From Chirona hameri (Eukaryota > Arthropoda > Thecostraca > Balanomorpha > Balanidae): a stretch of DNA of 64,000 bases. The notes beneath the pieces were generated by a model. The model made no database searches. It saw nothing but the letters and a program-made list of their open reading frames with translations, and was not told where the DNA came from. The position numbers and the translations under genes are program-made. The stretch is from positions 34,451-98,450 of the forward strand of contig JAXIVJ010003110.1 of assembly GCA_036785665.1 (NCBI GenBank), given 5' to 3'. Shown piece by piece: positions 34,170 through 47,519 of this stretch (its first letter is position 1; each line of letters opens with the position of its first letter).

Positions 34170-34745
34170 CCCACCATCCCTCCGGACCGGACGCGGCTCC
34201 GTTCACAGCACATACACGTTCTCCCTGCCTGACCGGTTCACGGGATAGCAGATCCGTCGCCAAAATGTTCCGCACCCGTTCCACAGCCGCATCATATGTC
34301 GTACAGCCCGTGGCCACTACCGCATGGGCTAGACGTTGTGGCATGGCGGCCAGAAGATAATGAAACAGGTGCGAGTCTGGCGCCTGCCCACCAAACACAG
34401 CAGTCACTAGGCCGCGCAGTTTCAGTGAAAATGTCTAGCGACTGAACATTGGGATCAAACCTGAGAGACTGCAGGTCGCCGTGGAGAGTCCATGGCTGTG
34501 ACATCCGGAAACACAGCTCCGAGACTGTCGAGGAGAATCTCCGTCGAGGCATCTTCTGGGCGCTCAAGAGCATCGAACGCCTCCCGGGCGTTCGATGCTC
34601 TTGCCTCCAGGCTCAGAGGCAAACAGTTCACAGCGGCCTGATCCGTGAAAGATTGGACAGCACAGAAACTTTTAAAATCGTCACGAAAACGGCGAAATGG
34701 CCCCCGGCCATCATACCTTGGCAGAGGCACCGTGAACTGTGCCAT
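34144..34745 (-). pseudogene. gypsy gag capsid region
   Basis: Starts MAQFTVPLPRYDGRGPFRRF at 34745, continuing with FKSFCAVQSFTDQAAVNCLP and, after frameshifts, HLFHYLLAAMPQRLAHAVV. These are retrotransposon gag capsid-type motifs. The 160-bp leader separates it from the LTR. Confidence 0.8.
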
Positions 34746-34886
34746 TGTCGCCGTCTTGATTTACACTTCCAAAATCAAATCAGTAAATTATCAAAAGTCT
34801 TATCTCCGATGAGTTCGTGTCTTGAAGTTGAAACCACTCAAATGAAAACAAACAATATCAGTTTTTCTTCCGGCGTGGGCTCGGAA

Positions 34887-34904
34887 GCCACCGCTCGTCA
34901 CCAA
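34887..34904 (-). promoter_or_regulatory. Primer binding site candidate
   Basis: On the minus strand TTGGTGACGAGCGGTGGC directly follows the 5' LTR end. TGG at or one base after the LTR is where a tRNA 3' CCA would pair; the tRNA is not identified. Confidence 0.5.
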
Positions 34905-34934
34905 TGTAAGAAGACTCAATCTCACAAGTGTTCG
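34905..34934 (-). repeat. 5' LTR, inner 30 bp
   Basis: Identical to the first 30 bp of the 3' LTR (plus coordinates), cut at AGTGTTCG by the 21.4-kb insertion. It continues at 56326. Confidence 0.9.
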
Positions 34935-35094
34935 CAGTGGCGGATCCAGGGGGGGGGGGGGGTCCGGGTATTGGTATCGCAGGCGTCACACGAGCTTCCA
35001 TATGTCACAGATGAAATATCTCTCAATATAATTCTCTAGATGCAACTTCTCACCGCGGAGATTTAGATATTTCTCTACATTCATGGGACAGCGG

Positions 35095-36050
35095 CCAGAG
35101 GCGTGTTCAGGCAACGATGGAAGGGGGGGGGGCAGAGGCGTTCTCAGGACGCAGTGATGGTGGCTCAGAGGCGTGTTCAGGCAACGATGGAGGGGGCAGA
35201 GGCGTTCTCAGGGAACAGTGATGGTGGCATAGAGGCGTGTTCAGGCAACGATGGAGGGGGAGCAGAGGCGTTCTCAGGGAGCAGTGATAGTGGCACAGAG
35301 GCGTGTTCAGGCAACGATGGAGGGGGGGGGGGGCAGAGGCGTTCTCAGGAAGCAGTGATGGTGGATCAGAGGCGTGTTCAGGCAACGATGGAGGGGGGCA
35401 GAGGCGTTCTCAGGGAGCAGTGATGGTGGCACAGAGGCGTGTTCAGGCAACGATGGAAGGGGGGGGGGGGGGGGGCAGAGGCGTTCTCAGGAAACAGTGA
35501 TGGTGGCTCAGAGGCGTGTTCAGGCAACGATGGAGGGGGGGGGGGAAGGCGTTCTCAGGAAGCAGTGATGGTGGCTCAGCGGCGTCTTCAGGCAACGATG
35601 GAGGGGGGGGGGGGCAGACGCGTTCTCAGGAAGCAGTGATGGTGGCTCAGAGGCGTGTTCAGGCAACGATGGAGGGGGGGGGGGGGGGCAGAGGCGTTCT
35701 CAGGAAGCAGTGATGGTGGCTCAGAGGCGTGTTCAGGCAACGATGGAGGGGGGGGGGGGGCAGAGGCGTTCTCAGGAAGCAGTGATGGTGGCACAGAGGC
35801 GTGTTCAGGCAACGATGGAGGGGGGCAGAGGCGTTCTCAGGGAGCAGTGATAGTGGCTCAGAGGCGTGTTCAGGCAACGATGGAGGGGGAGGGGGGGGGG
35901 GCAAAGGCGTTCTCAGGAAGCAGTGATGGTGGCTCAGTGGCGTCTTCAGGCAACGATGGAGGGGGGCAGAGGCGTTCTCAGGGAGCAGTGATGGTGGCAC
36001 AGAGGCGTGTTCAGGCAACGATGGAGGGGGGGGGGGGGGGCAGAGGCGTC
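35095..36050 (+). repeat. ~70-bp G-rich minisatellite, copy 1
   Basis: About 14 units of GAGGCGTTCTCAGGRAGCAG, TGATGGTGGCTCAGAGGCGT, GTTCAGGCAACGATGGA plus a variable G run. Preceded by about 160 bp unique to this family (CGCAGGCGTCACACGAGCTT). An inverted copy is at 47520-49030. Confidence 0.93.
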
Positions 36051-36387
36051 CTTGCCAAACTTTGCAGTCTGGGTAATACTTATACCAACATTTGCAATTG
36101 AACATTAAAATCAAAAGTTGCAGAATGTATGTCATTTCCACATCCATGTTTGTTTCTTCTGGAAGATGATTATTTTACATTTTGGTAGTGTAAATTGCAG
36201 TTAAGTTGGGCATTCAAAGGCCTAGAAAATTCATGGTTTTGATAATGCACACTCCATTATGCTTCAACGTGCATATATTGATTTGATATTGGACCCTACT
36301 GGTGATTGTTCAGATATTTGATATTTGTAATGATCATCAGAGTTACAAATATTACATTTTGTTAGTTCATCTGTCATCATACTTGCA

Positions 36388-37099
36388 GTGTGCTCACCAG
36401 GTATTTATTTTCACAGACTTTGCAGTTTTGAGGTTGAGCATGAGCTGGGTGTGAACCCTCTGACGCAGACATTGTCGGCGGAAGCACGGCTATCAGTGCC
36501 AGAAGACGTCGGTGCCGTGGACCACGCACTCCTTGCCGACTTCCTCGAGGAGCATCTCACCGAGCACCAGCAGGTCGATTCCGACCTCCAAGAAGTCAGG
36601 TCATTTCTAGAAGAAGCCAGTCAGAGCCGTCCGACCACGTCCCTCTCTGCTGCCTCGCCGGTGGACCGAACGGTGTGTCGGCTGAGCAGTATGGCATGGC
36701 TCACGCGGCTGGCTACGTGTCAGCCAAGTGCCGCAAACTCGACCCCAGTCTGGGAGCTCCCTCGGCGTTCTCCACGGAGACAGCGTCAGCCGAGACAATG
36801 GACCCGGCTGCGGAGCCAGGGTGGACTCAGTGTCCGCTCCACTAAGTAGCTGGGGAAATTCAAGGAAATGGTGGCAGCCTTCTGCACACGACAACGCCTG
36901 GAGCCGGACCGCCTCTCTCGCAGCCCGAGACTTGTCGAGTCGCTGGTGGAGACTGAGCGAGGAGCCAGACTCTCCGGACGTTCGGATAGTGCGCAGGTTT
37001 GTCCGGCTGCGCACGTTCATTCGGCTCAGCTTCGTGAACAGAATGCGCCGAGAAAAGGCGCTGGAAACGCGTGAGAAGAAGAGACAGTACCTTCAGTAG
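36388..37099 (+). pseudogene. P-type (THAP9-like) transposase, C-terminal part
   Basis: Several frames: FEVEHELGVNPLTQTLSAEA, then AEQYGMAHAAGYVSAKCRKL (the AGYV block of P-element transposases) and finally RIVRRFVRLRTFIRLSFVNR ending at the stop 37097-37099. TATTTTCACAG at 36406-36416 could be an acceptor. At least two frameshifts and internal stops. Opposite in strand to the THAP exons near 52-56 kb. Confidence 0.6.
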
Positions 37100-37545
37100 C
37101 CGAGCTCCGCCGACGCGACCAACCTGTACCGCTGCCCTCATCGCGTACTGCCCCAGAGCGCTGTTCGGCGGCCGGCTCTCGCGTGAGAAGAAGAGGAGAC
37201 AGTACCTTCAGTAGCTGAGCTTCGCCGACGCGACCAACCTGTGCCGCTGCCCTCATCGCGTACTGCGCCAGAGCGCTGTTCGGCGGCCGGCTCTCGCGTG
37301 AGAAGAAGAGGAGACAGTACCTTCAGTAGCCGAGCTCCGCCGACGCGACGACCAACCTGTGCCGCTGCCCTCATCGCGTACTGCGCCAGAGCGCTGTTCG
37401 GCGGCCGGCTCTCGCGTGAGAAGAAGAGGAGACAGTACCTTCAGTAGCCGAGCTCCGCCGACACGATCAACCTGTGCCGCTGCCCTCATCGCGTACTGCG
37501 CCAGAGCGCTGTTCGGCGGCCGGCTCTCGCGAGAGCGCTCACCGA
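37070..37545. repeat. ~115-bp tandem repeat, four copies
   Basis: Units carry GCGTGAGAAGAAGAGGAGAC, AGTACCTTCAGTAGC and CGCGTACTGCGCCAGAGCGC. The start of the unit is the last codons and stop of the transposase fragment, so the array grew from its 3' end. Confidence 0.9.
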
Positions 37546-37925
37546 CGTCACACAGGGCAGTGTCGTCATAATGAGTGACATCAGCTCGCGGCCGCCGAAC
37601 ACCGGCGAGCAAACCCGTTAGCAAGCCATGCTAGCGCTCTTTTTCAATCGCTGGAATGCCGCTCGCGCGCGAGCACGTGACGTCACGTAAGGGGCACACG
37701 TACATGAAAATGTGCGCGTGACGTCAACGTTTGCTCGCTCCTGATTGGTGAATCGCACGTTGCTAGGCAACCTGCGAGCCCACTAGCACTGGCTAACGTG
37801 AGAGCCGGCAGCCGAACAGGGCTCTGGATCGGAAGGCGGCTGTTCATCAATAACTGAACGGCGGCACGGCGTTCTGAACGGCGTAACTGAACGGCGGCAC
37901 GGCGTCCCCGCCGCTGCCTACGGCA
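37546..37925. other. GC-rich spacer
   Basis: No gene. Contains several TGACGTCA-like words (37550, 37680, 37717) and a short duplicated GAACGGCGGCACGGCGT (about 37857 and 37888). Confidence 0.5.
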
Positions 37926-38458
37926 GCGGCGGGGACGGCGGCCTCACCACCGCGGAGGCGCTGCTGCATCTGCAGGCTGACATCGACTCGGAGCTGGCCG
38001 GGCGGCGGTGGCGACAGCAGCAGTGCGGCTGTCTGGCGGCCGCCGCCTTCCAGCGGCGCGTCTGGTTCTCATGGCCGGTGCTGCTGCTCTCCGCTCTGGT
38101 GGCCACCGCGCTGCTGGTGAGCGCCGCGCTCGCCTCGGACGGCGGCGCCGGGGAGGCGGTGGCAGTGGTGCTGGCGCTGGCCGCGGCCAACGCTGCGCTC
38201 TCTGTCTGGCAGCGGGCGCTGGCCGACGCCGTCGGCGAGCGAGCGGGCGCTGGCCGACGGCGAGCTGGCCACTAAGGCGGGCCGGCTGGCCGAACGGTTG
38301 GGACGCGCGGCGGCGACGGCAGCCGACTCAGGCGGCTGGGCAGAGGCCGAGTACCGGCACCTGCACGCGCCACCCTCGCCCTGCATCGGACTGCAGTGGA
38401 CGTATCGCGACGGCAGGCTGGTCAACCTGCCGGCTCCGCTGCTGACTCGCGGAGACTG
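37926..38458 (+). pseudogene. TMEM94: TMEM94-like N-terminal fragment
   Basis: TMEM94 is an ER P-type ATPase-related multipass protein. Here: ALLHLQADIDSELAGRRWRQ, two hydrophobic segments (WFSWPVLLLSALVATALLVS and VAVVLALAAANAALS) and, after a frameshift, AEYRHLHAPPSP and LQWTYRDGRLVNLPAPLL, matching the AYRDGHLVNLP block that follows the first membrane pair. A 31-bp direct duplication (GCGGGCGCTGGCCGAC at 38211 and 38246) causes the shift. It stops at TGA 38456-38458 where the family continues for over 1,000 residues. Likely a captured, dead fragment. Confidence 0.7.
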
Positions 38459-38606
38459 AACTCGCCGTTCTGAGGCGGCGGGCGGTGGTCGGTAGCACGG
38501 CGAGCGGTGGACAGTGGTGGCGGCGGGTAACGGTGGATGGTGTCAGAGCGGTGGTGCTGGTGGGACTGACAGTGTGTGTGTTCGGTACGGCTATACGAAA
38601 TAAAAA

Positions 38607-41600
38607 TACTGAAAAAAACACTTTTTCAAATTTTGTGCTTAAAGTTAAGTATTTGTAAAATTATTGGCTTCTTTATTTGAAAGTCCTGCGTCCTATCTAT
38701 CTAAAACTGATAACGGTTTGGCTCTATAAATTTTATTTTTTGAGTGACAAGCGTTCAAACCCAAATTTTTATTGTACTTAAAGCTAAGCAATGCAAAAAT
38801 TAAAAACCTCACATATCATAGGTACATTGATTGGCTATCTAAAACTGAAATCGGTTTGGTTCTATCAATTTTAATTGTTAAGTTATAGGCATTCCTATAT
38901 ACCAGTATATTGCCAACATGCCATAGACCCTTTAAAGGGACATTGCCACCTTTCTGAAAGTTGTCAAATATACGCCGGTTGTACCCGCAAATATGAAGTA
39001 AGTGCTGCTGAAAACGATGGTGACATTTGTTTTCTCTCGAAAACTTGACTCAATTTATAATAATTCAGTTTTTAAAATTTGGGTTGATGACGTCATTTTT
39101 GAGCTAAGTAGAGCTATAGATAAATCCTTTACGCTGCCAAAGTTTGGCACAATTTTTGTCAGACAATTCTGGCGATTCAAATACAAGCAGGTACCCAGGG
39201 GGGTGCGGGTTTGAGACATCAAAAGAAAGTCGTGCCAGCTGATGTTTGTTCCTCCGATTTCGGAGATACCGAATAGAAAAGAGTTAACAGGAACCTCAAT
39301 GTATAAGTGCATTGCCGCCTCATCCAATTACAACAGCGTCTGCTGCGGGTTTGGTTAATTCTACTGACAGGAAGTTAACAGGAACCTCAATGTATAAATA
39401 CATTGCCGCCTCATCTAATTGCAATAGCGTCAGCTGCGCCGGTTTGGTCGCATGTGATTAACAGGAATCTTAATGTATAAGGGCATTGCCGCCTCATCCA
39501 ATTACCGCAAACACGAATTTCTTATTGGATGCGTATGAAAATGTCCAATTGTGTGAAACGTTTTATAATTAAATTAATTACCAATGGTATATAATGCTTA
39601 TGAAAAATATGTCTGGTTTAGGAGATTTTGTTTACCTAGTTGTCAAACCATGCACCCATTGCCCCTGTGTTGAAGCGGCAAACCCGCGCTACCTAGTTAT
39701 TAAGTTACCTTGGCAGGTACCAGGTAAACTGTGTCGCACTCACTTGACCACTGAAGTCTTGTCACTGAAAGCTCCACATACCACACATCGAATTATTGGC
39801 ATCGTTTGAAAATTGCATTAGAGTTTCACTTTATAGAAGTCTAGTTATCCTGATATAACCCACGGTAAATATAATACACCCAGCGATCGAGAAACGAAAC
39901 GCGTAAATATCTCCAAGGTTTACCTTAAAACAAGTCGACTATCATCACCATTGGGTAAAGAGAGACGACGTCATCGGCTTTAAACCCCTATTCAAATACA
40001 CGTGGGGTTTATTTGTTACAATTGTCAAGACCAAACTCGAATTTCTTTTCGAATAGACCTATGTGGTTGTTTTAACTGCTACCCTACTTAATTTCAAAGT
40101 AAATCCAACAACATGGCTATCTCAACCAAAACTAATGTTAAGGTGGGAATGTCCCTTTAAGCCTGACTACGGAAAAGCTTCGGAGGCTATCGGTCTTCTG
40201 AGGCTTTTACATGGCCTCTAAGGACAACATCTATATACCACTATACTAATTAAAGTATAAGGAAGAAAACTGTCCAAAATAAAAATCAGATTTTTGCCGC
40301 CAGGTGGCAGCACTTCAATTTATCTTAAAATTTATCAAACAAATACTTAAAATAAAAATGTGTAAAATCCCAAAAAAGTTTTGGATATGCAATGTCACGG
40401 GCTATCAAGAGGTGTTTTCAAATTTTCGCTCGGACAAAAAAATTACCTATAAAAAATAAAAATACTAAAAAACAATCATTTTTTTCAAATGTTGTGCTTA
40501 AAGTTAAGTATTTTAAAAATTATTGGCTTCTTTATTTGAAAGTCCTGCATCTTATATATCTAAAACTGATAACGGTTTGGCTCTATAAATTTTATTTTTT
40601 GAGTGACAAGCGTTCAAACCCAAATTTTAATTGTACTTAAAGTTAAGCAAGCAAAAAATTAAAAATATCACATATCATAGGTCCATTGATTGGCTATCTA
40701 CAACTTAAATCGGTTTAGTTCTATCAATTTAAATTTTTAAGTTATAGGCATTCCTATATACCAGTATATTGCCAACATGCCATGAACCTTTAAGCCTGAC
40801 TACGGAAAAGCTTCGGAGGCTATCGGTGTTCTGAGGGTTTTAAAGGGCCTCTAAGGACAACATCTATATACCACTATACTAATTAGAGTATAAGAAAGAA
40901 AACTGTCCCAAAATAAAAATCATATTTTTGCGGCCAGGTGGCAGCACTTAATTTGATCTTAAAATGTATCAAACAAATACTTAAAATCAAAATGTTTAAA
41001 ATCCGAAAACAGTTTTGGATAGGCAATGTCACGGGCTATCAACTGTTTTTTCAAATTTTTGCTCAGACGCAAATGTCACCTATACAAAATAAATATACTA
41101 AAAAACAATCACTTTTTCAAATTTTGTGCTTAAAGTTAAGTATTTTTAACATTATTGGCTTCTTTATTTAAAAATCCTGCATCCTATCTATCTAAAACTG
41201 ATAACGGTTTGGCTCTATAAATTTTATTTTTTTTAGTGAAAAGCGTTCAAACCCAAATTTTAATTGTACTTAAAGTTAAGCAATGAAAAAATTAAAAACT
41301 TTACATATTATAGGTACATTGATTGGCTATCTACAACTTAAATCAGTTTGGTTCTATCAATTTCAATTTTTAAGTTATATGCATTCCTATATACCAGTAT
41401 ATTGCCAACATGCCATAGAACCTTTAAGCCTGACTACGGAAAAGCTTCGGGGGCTATCGGTCTTCTGAGGGTTTTAAAGGGCCTCTAAGGACAACATACC
41501 ACTATACTAATGAGAGTATAAGGAAGAAAACTGTTTTTTTTTTTAAATGCCGCCAGGTGGCAGCACTTAACTTTTTCTTAAAATGTATAAAACAAATACT

Positions 41601-44023
41601 TAAAATCAAAATTTGTAAAATCCAAAAATATATTTGGATAGGCAATGTCACGGGCTATCATGAGGAGGTGTTTTCAAATTTTCGCTCAGACAAAAATTTC
41701 ATCTATACGAAATAAATATACTAAAAAAATATATCTTTTTCAAATTTTGTGCTTAAAGTTAAGTATTTTTAAAAATATTGGCTTCTTTATTTGAAATTCC
41801 TGCATCCTATCTATCTAAAACTGATAACGGTTTGGCTCTATAAATTTTATTTTTTTAGTGAAAAGCGTTCAAACCCAAATTTTAATTGTTTTTAAAGTTT
41901 AGCAAGGAAAAAGTTAAACACCTCACATATCATAGGTACATTGATTGGCTATCTAAAACTTAAATCCGTTTGGTTCTATCAATTCAAATTTTTAAGTTAT
42001 AGGCATTCCTATATACCAGTATATTGCCAACATGCCATAGACCCTTTAAGCCTGACTACGGAAAAGCTTCGGAGGCTATCGGTCTTCTGAGGATTTTAAA
42101 GGGCCTCTAAGGACAACATCTATATACCACTATACTAATTAGAGTATAAGGAAGAAAACTGTCCAAAAAAAAATCAGATTTTTGCCGCCAGGTGGCAGCA
42201 CTTAATTTTATCTTAAAATTTATAAAACAAATACTTAAAATCAAAATGTTTAAAATCCGAAAACAGTTTTGGATAGGCAATGTCACGGGCTATCAACTGT
42301 TTTTTTCTCAAATTTTTGCTCAGACAAAAATGTCACCTATACAAAATAAATATACTAAAAAACAATCACTTTTTCACATTTTTTGCTTAAAGTTAAGTAT
42401 TTTTAAAAACATTGACTTCTTTATTTGAAAATCCTGCATCCTATCTATCTAAAACTGATAACGGTTTGGCTCTATACATTTTATTTTTTGAGTGACAAGC
42501 GTTCAAACTCAAATTTTAATTGTACTTAAAGTTAAGCAAAGAAAAAATAGAAAACCTTACATATCATAGGTACATTGATTGGCTATTTACAACTTAAATC
42601 AGTTTGGTTCTATCAATTTAAATTTTTAAATTATAGGCATTCCTATATACCAGTATATTGCCAACATGCCATGAACCTTTAAGCCTGACTACGGAAAAGC
42701 TTCGGAGGCTATTGGTCTTCTGAGGGTTTAAAAGGGCCTCTAAGGACAACATCTATATACCACTATACTAATGAGAGTATAAGGAAGAAAACTGTAGAGA
42801 AGAAAAAAATTGCCGCCAGGTGGCAGCACTTAACTTTTTCTTAATATGTATAAAACAAACACTTAAAATCAAAATTTGTAAAATCCAAAAATATATTTGG
42901 ATAGGCAATATCACGGGCTATCAAGAGGTGTTTTCAAATTTTCGCTCAGACGAAAATTTTACCTATAACAAAATACAAATACTAAAAAACAATCACTTTT
43001 TCAAACTGTGTGCTTAAAGTTAAGTATTTTTAAAATTATTGGCTTCTTTATTTGAAAGTCCTGCATCCTATATGTCTAAAACTGATAACGGTTTGGCTTT
43101 ATAAATTTTATTTTTTTAGTGACAAGCGTTCAAACCCAAATTTTAATTGTACTTAAAGTTAACAAATTAAAATAATGGAAACCTCACATATCGTAGGTAC
43201 ATTCATTTGCTATCTAAAACTTAAATCGGTTTGGTTCTATCAATTTAAATTTCTAAGTCATAGGCATTCCTATATACCAGTATATTGCCAACATGCCATA
43301 GACCCTTTAATTAAGCCTGACTACGGAAAAGCTTCGGAGGCTATCGGTCTTCTGAGGCTTGTACATGGCCTCTAAGGACAACATCTATATACCACTATAC
43401 TAATTAGAGTATAAAGAAGAAAACTGTCCAAAATAAAAAATCATATTTTTGCCGCCAGGTGGCAGCACTTACTTTTATCTAAAAATGTATAAAACAAATA
43501 CTTAAAATCAAAATGTCTAAAATCCGAAAAGAGTTTTGGATAGGCAATGTCACGGGCTATCAAGGGGTTGTTTCAAATTTTTGATCAGACAAAAATTTCA
43601 CCTATACGAAATAAATATACTTAAAAAATATATATTTTTCCAATTTGGTGCTTAAAGTTAAGTATTTTTACAATTATTGGCTTCTTTATTTGAAAGTCTT
43701 GCATCCTATCTATCTAAAACTGATAACGGTTTGGCTCTATACATTTTATTTTTTTAGTGAAAAGCGTTCAAACCCAAATTTTAATTGTACTTAAAGTTAA
43801 GCAAAGAAAAAGTTAAACACCTCACATATCATAGGTACATTAATTGGCTATCTACAACTTAAATCGGTTTGGTTCTATCAACTGAAATTTTTAAGTTATA
43901 GGCATTCCTATATACCAGTATATTACCAACATGCCATAGAACCTTTAAGCCTGACTACGGAAAAGCAGAGAAAACTGTCCAAAATAAAAAAAAATCAGCT
44001 TTTTGCCGCCAGGTGGCAGCACT

Positions 44024-44024
<1 letters not shown>
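38607..44024 (+). repeat. ~630-bp satellite array
   Basis: About eight AT-rich units; the marker GCCGCCAGGTGGCAGCACTT recurs near 40299, 40931, 41550, 42184, 42812, 43451 and 44004. Other shared blocks: ACTGATAACGGTTTGGCTCT, TATACCAGTATATTGCCAAC and GCCTGACTACGGAAAAGC. The first unit is interrupted by a TTAA element; the last is shortened and runs into the TA microsatellite. Small open frames in each unit are not conserved enough to call genes. Confidence 0.93.
38932..40160. mobile_element. TTAA-flanked element in the satellite, family E
   Basis: Element 38936-40156 between TTAA 38932-38935 and 40157-40160; the empty site CCCTTTAAGCCTGACTACGG is seen in neighbouring units. Inverted ends AGGGACATTGCCACCTT / AGGGACATTCCCACCTT. 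Inside are three diverged copies of GTTAACAGGAACCTCAATGT (39281, 39375, 39455). No transposase. Confidence 0.85.
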
Positions 44025-45026
<1,002 letters not shown>

Positions 45027-45115
45027 TTTATCCGTATCCATGCCTTCATCCATTACTCATATGTATCCACTATCCACACTCAGTCCACATTCACTATCTT
45101 CCGCAGTCCAGAATC

Positions 45116-47149
45116 ATGGCCGATCCAGACCTCTTCCAGTTCCTACGTCACATCGAGACGGAAGAAGCCGCCCTGGAATTTTGCAAGAGGAGCGGTCTCA
45201 TCCCTGTTCCCCCGCCAGCACCGCTTCCCGATCCAGCCCGTCATGACCGCAACCTGAACGAATATTGGTGTGTGTGCGGTGAACTCAATTTTAATCCCGC
45301 GCTCCCGCAGTGTGACGGTCACGTGACGACTATGATGCGGTACTTCCGCAACGGTCCAAAACCCCAGTACCGGTGTGTGAAATGCCGCAAGCAGTTGTCA
45401 CAGCTGCACGGCATGAGGCCCGTGGCGGCCGCTGCGCGTGACGGCACATGGTTTGCCTCGCTGGACGGGGCAGGGAGGCCCAACACGAAAGTGGGAAAAC
45501 GGGTGGTCCTGTGGATAACATATGCGATGGCGAAGGGCCTATCTGTCACGCAAACACTGGACCTCTCGTGCCGTACGTTTGTGACAGGCAAGATGACGGT
45601 GATTGACTGGCGGCACTATGTCCGAGAGTTATTTGTTGATGCTCTGGAGCGTGCGGCCCCCATGGGAGGACCTGGGGAAGTTGTCGAGATCGACGAAAGT
45701 CTCTTCCGAGGGAGGCGAAAGTATAACCGCGGCCGATTGCTCCTGGGCAATAACGCGGTAGGAGGCGGCGGCGGCGGTGGAGCGGTCGGAGGCGGCGGCG
45801 GTGGAGCGGTCGCAGGCGGCGGCGGTGGAGCGGTCGCAGGCGGCGGTGGTGGAGCGGTCGGAGGCGGTGGCGGTGGAGCGGTCGGAGGCGGCGGCGGAGC
45901 GGTCGGAGGCGGCGGTGGAGCGGTCGGAGGCGGCGGTGGAGCGGTCGCAGGCGGCGGTGGAGTCGCTGTAGGTGGAGCGGCTGGCGGTGGCGGACCTAGG
46001 AACCACGGGCGACGGATCGTCGGTCCGTGGGTATTCGGGATCCTGTGGAGGCGCACAGGGGAGCTCCGTCTTTTCCGCGTCGAACGACGTGACGCGGCGA
46101 CCCTGCTCCCGATTGTGAGAAGGCACGTCGCTGTCGGCACCACCATTCACTCTGATGAATGGGCCGCGTACGGCAACTTGAACGCGGTACCTGGCATGCA
46201 CTACATTCACCGGACGGTGAACCACCAGGTACCCATAGAACTATGCAATCACTTTGTTTTCCGCACAGTAAATTATAGCATGAACCTTAGTTCAATCATC
46301 AAGGTTAAAAGAAAGGTTTCGTTTGAGATGATGCTCCTCCTTTCAAGCTGTACATTTGGTGTTACCCACCAATAATGTCTGAGACCACGTAATGCAGGCA
46401 AAGTCGGACGCCTCTTATTACCTGACACCTATCTTTAGACATACTACCTAATGTATCGACCCTTTTTCCACGCTTCTCCTAATATTAGTAAAGGTATGAA
46501 TATGAAGGTATGAAGGTATGACCTAGAAGTAAAGACGAAAATGTGGTTTTGTGATAATGCAGGGTCCTAGGATTGCTTTGGAGCTGGGGTGCGGAGTGGA
46601 CAATTATGGCTAAAAATAAGCATACAGAGTTGAAGATTCAACCAAAAAACATATGTACTCGGCTTTATCAATGCCCGATTACCTGCTCACCAGAATTAGT
46701 TATTACCTATTCCGATTCTGACCTGTCTTTCCATCCACAGGCTATCCCATCATTACATTCATACATCAGTATTATGGTTCCAATTATACAAAACATTTTC
46801 AAATAAGGAGTGGAAAATTAACAGTAACACTTGGGAAAAAGAGTGGAAAAATAGTATCCATAGGGTGTCGTTTTCCACCCAAATTTCCCATTGCTAGGAC
46901 ACTGTGTTAATGACGTTTTACACTTTACAGCAACACTTCGTCGACCCGGTGGACCGAGACCTCCACACGCAGGGCATCGAGAGGGCCTGGGCGCGGTCGA
47001 AACTCGACCTCATGCGCCTCAAGAGGGGGACGACGCCGGCTCTGCTGCCAAGCCACCTGGCTCGCATGTGGTGGGAGTCGCTGGATCGGAGCGGAGTCAG
47101 GCCTTTCTATCGAATCCTGGAGCTCATAAGAGAACATTACCCACAATAG
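45116..47149 (+). CDS. Merlin-type (ISXO2/IS1016-like) transposase, two exons
   Basis: Exons 45116-46228 and 46931-47149 (GT-AG, phase 0), 443 residues, no stops. Residues about 43-90 form a zinc ribbon (WCVCGEL...RCVKCRKQL). The DDE domain has VVEIDESLFRGRRKYNRGR (first Asp), TTIHSDEWAAYGNL (second Asp), HRTVNHQ across the splice, then FVDPVDRDLHTQGIERAWAR (catalytic Glu). About 80 residues of Gly/Ala/Val repeats (45753-45990) are inserted between the first Asp and the GPWVFGILWR strand. The intron and open frame suggest a recent or possibly retained copy; no Merlin TIRs were seen around it. Confidence 0.88.
45753..45990 (+). repeat. In-frame glycine-coding minisatellite
   Basis: Units of GGCGGTGGAGCGGTCGGAGGC, 18-24 bp, all multiples of three, coding V(G/A)GGGGGA-type repeats in the Merlin transposase. 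Confidence 0.93.
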
Positions 47150-47519
47150 TCAGAAACTGGCAATAAAACCTGGCGCTCCGGATGTATGCGCAGGATGTAG
47201 TGTTCTGACGAGTGTCTGTGTGGCGGCGGCGGCGATGCGTTCTCCCCACAGTGCGGCCATTGCCGGCCTTCAGCGCGTGCTTGACCAGTGGAGCCGCTTC
47301 GAGCAAATATAACTGGTTATAGTTTGTGCCTTTATCACGCTCGTTGGTCGCTAAACGGTCAGCGATGCTTTACAGGGAGAAGTGTTTTACAAAAAAAAAA
47401 GTTCCAAAGGGCCGGTGTATCATCCCGACGAAAACCATTGGACCATCCCCCCCCCCCCCCGAAACGACCGACCTTATCACAATAGCTGCCCGAGACCGCC
47501 GCTGTCCCACCCACATCGC

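Noticed and set aside
38932..40160. Mariner-type (TA) insertion
   Set aside because: The empty site in the neighbouring satellite units supports a full TTAA duplication.
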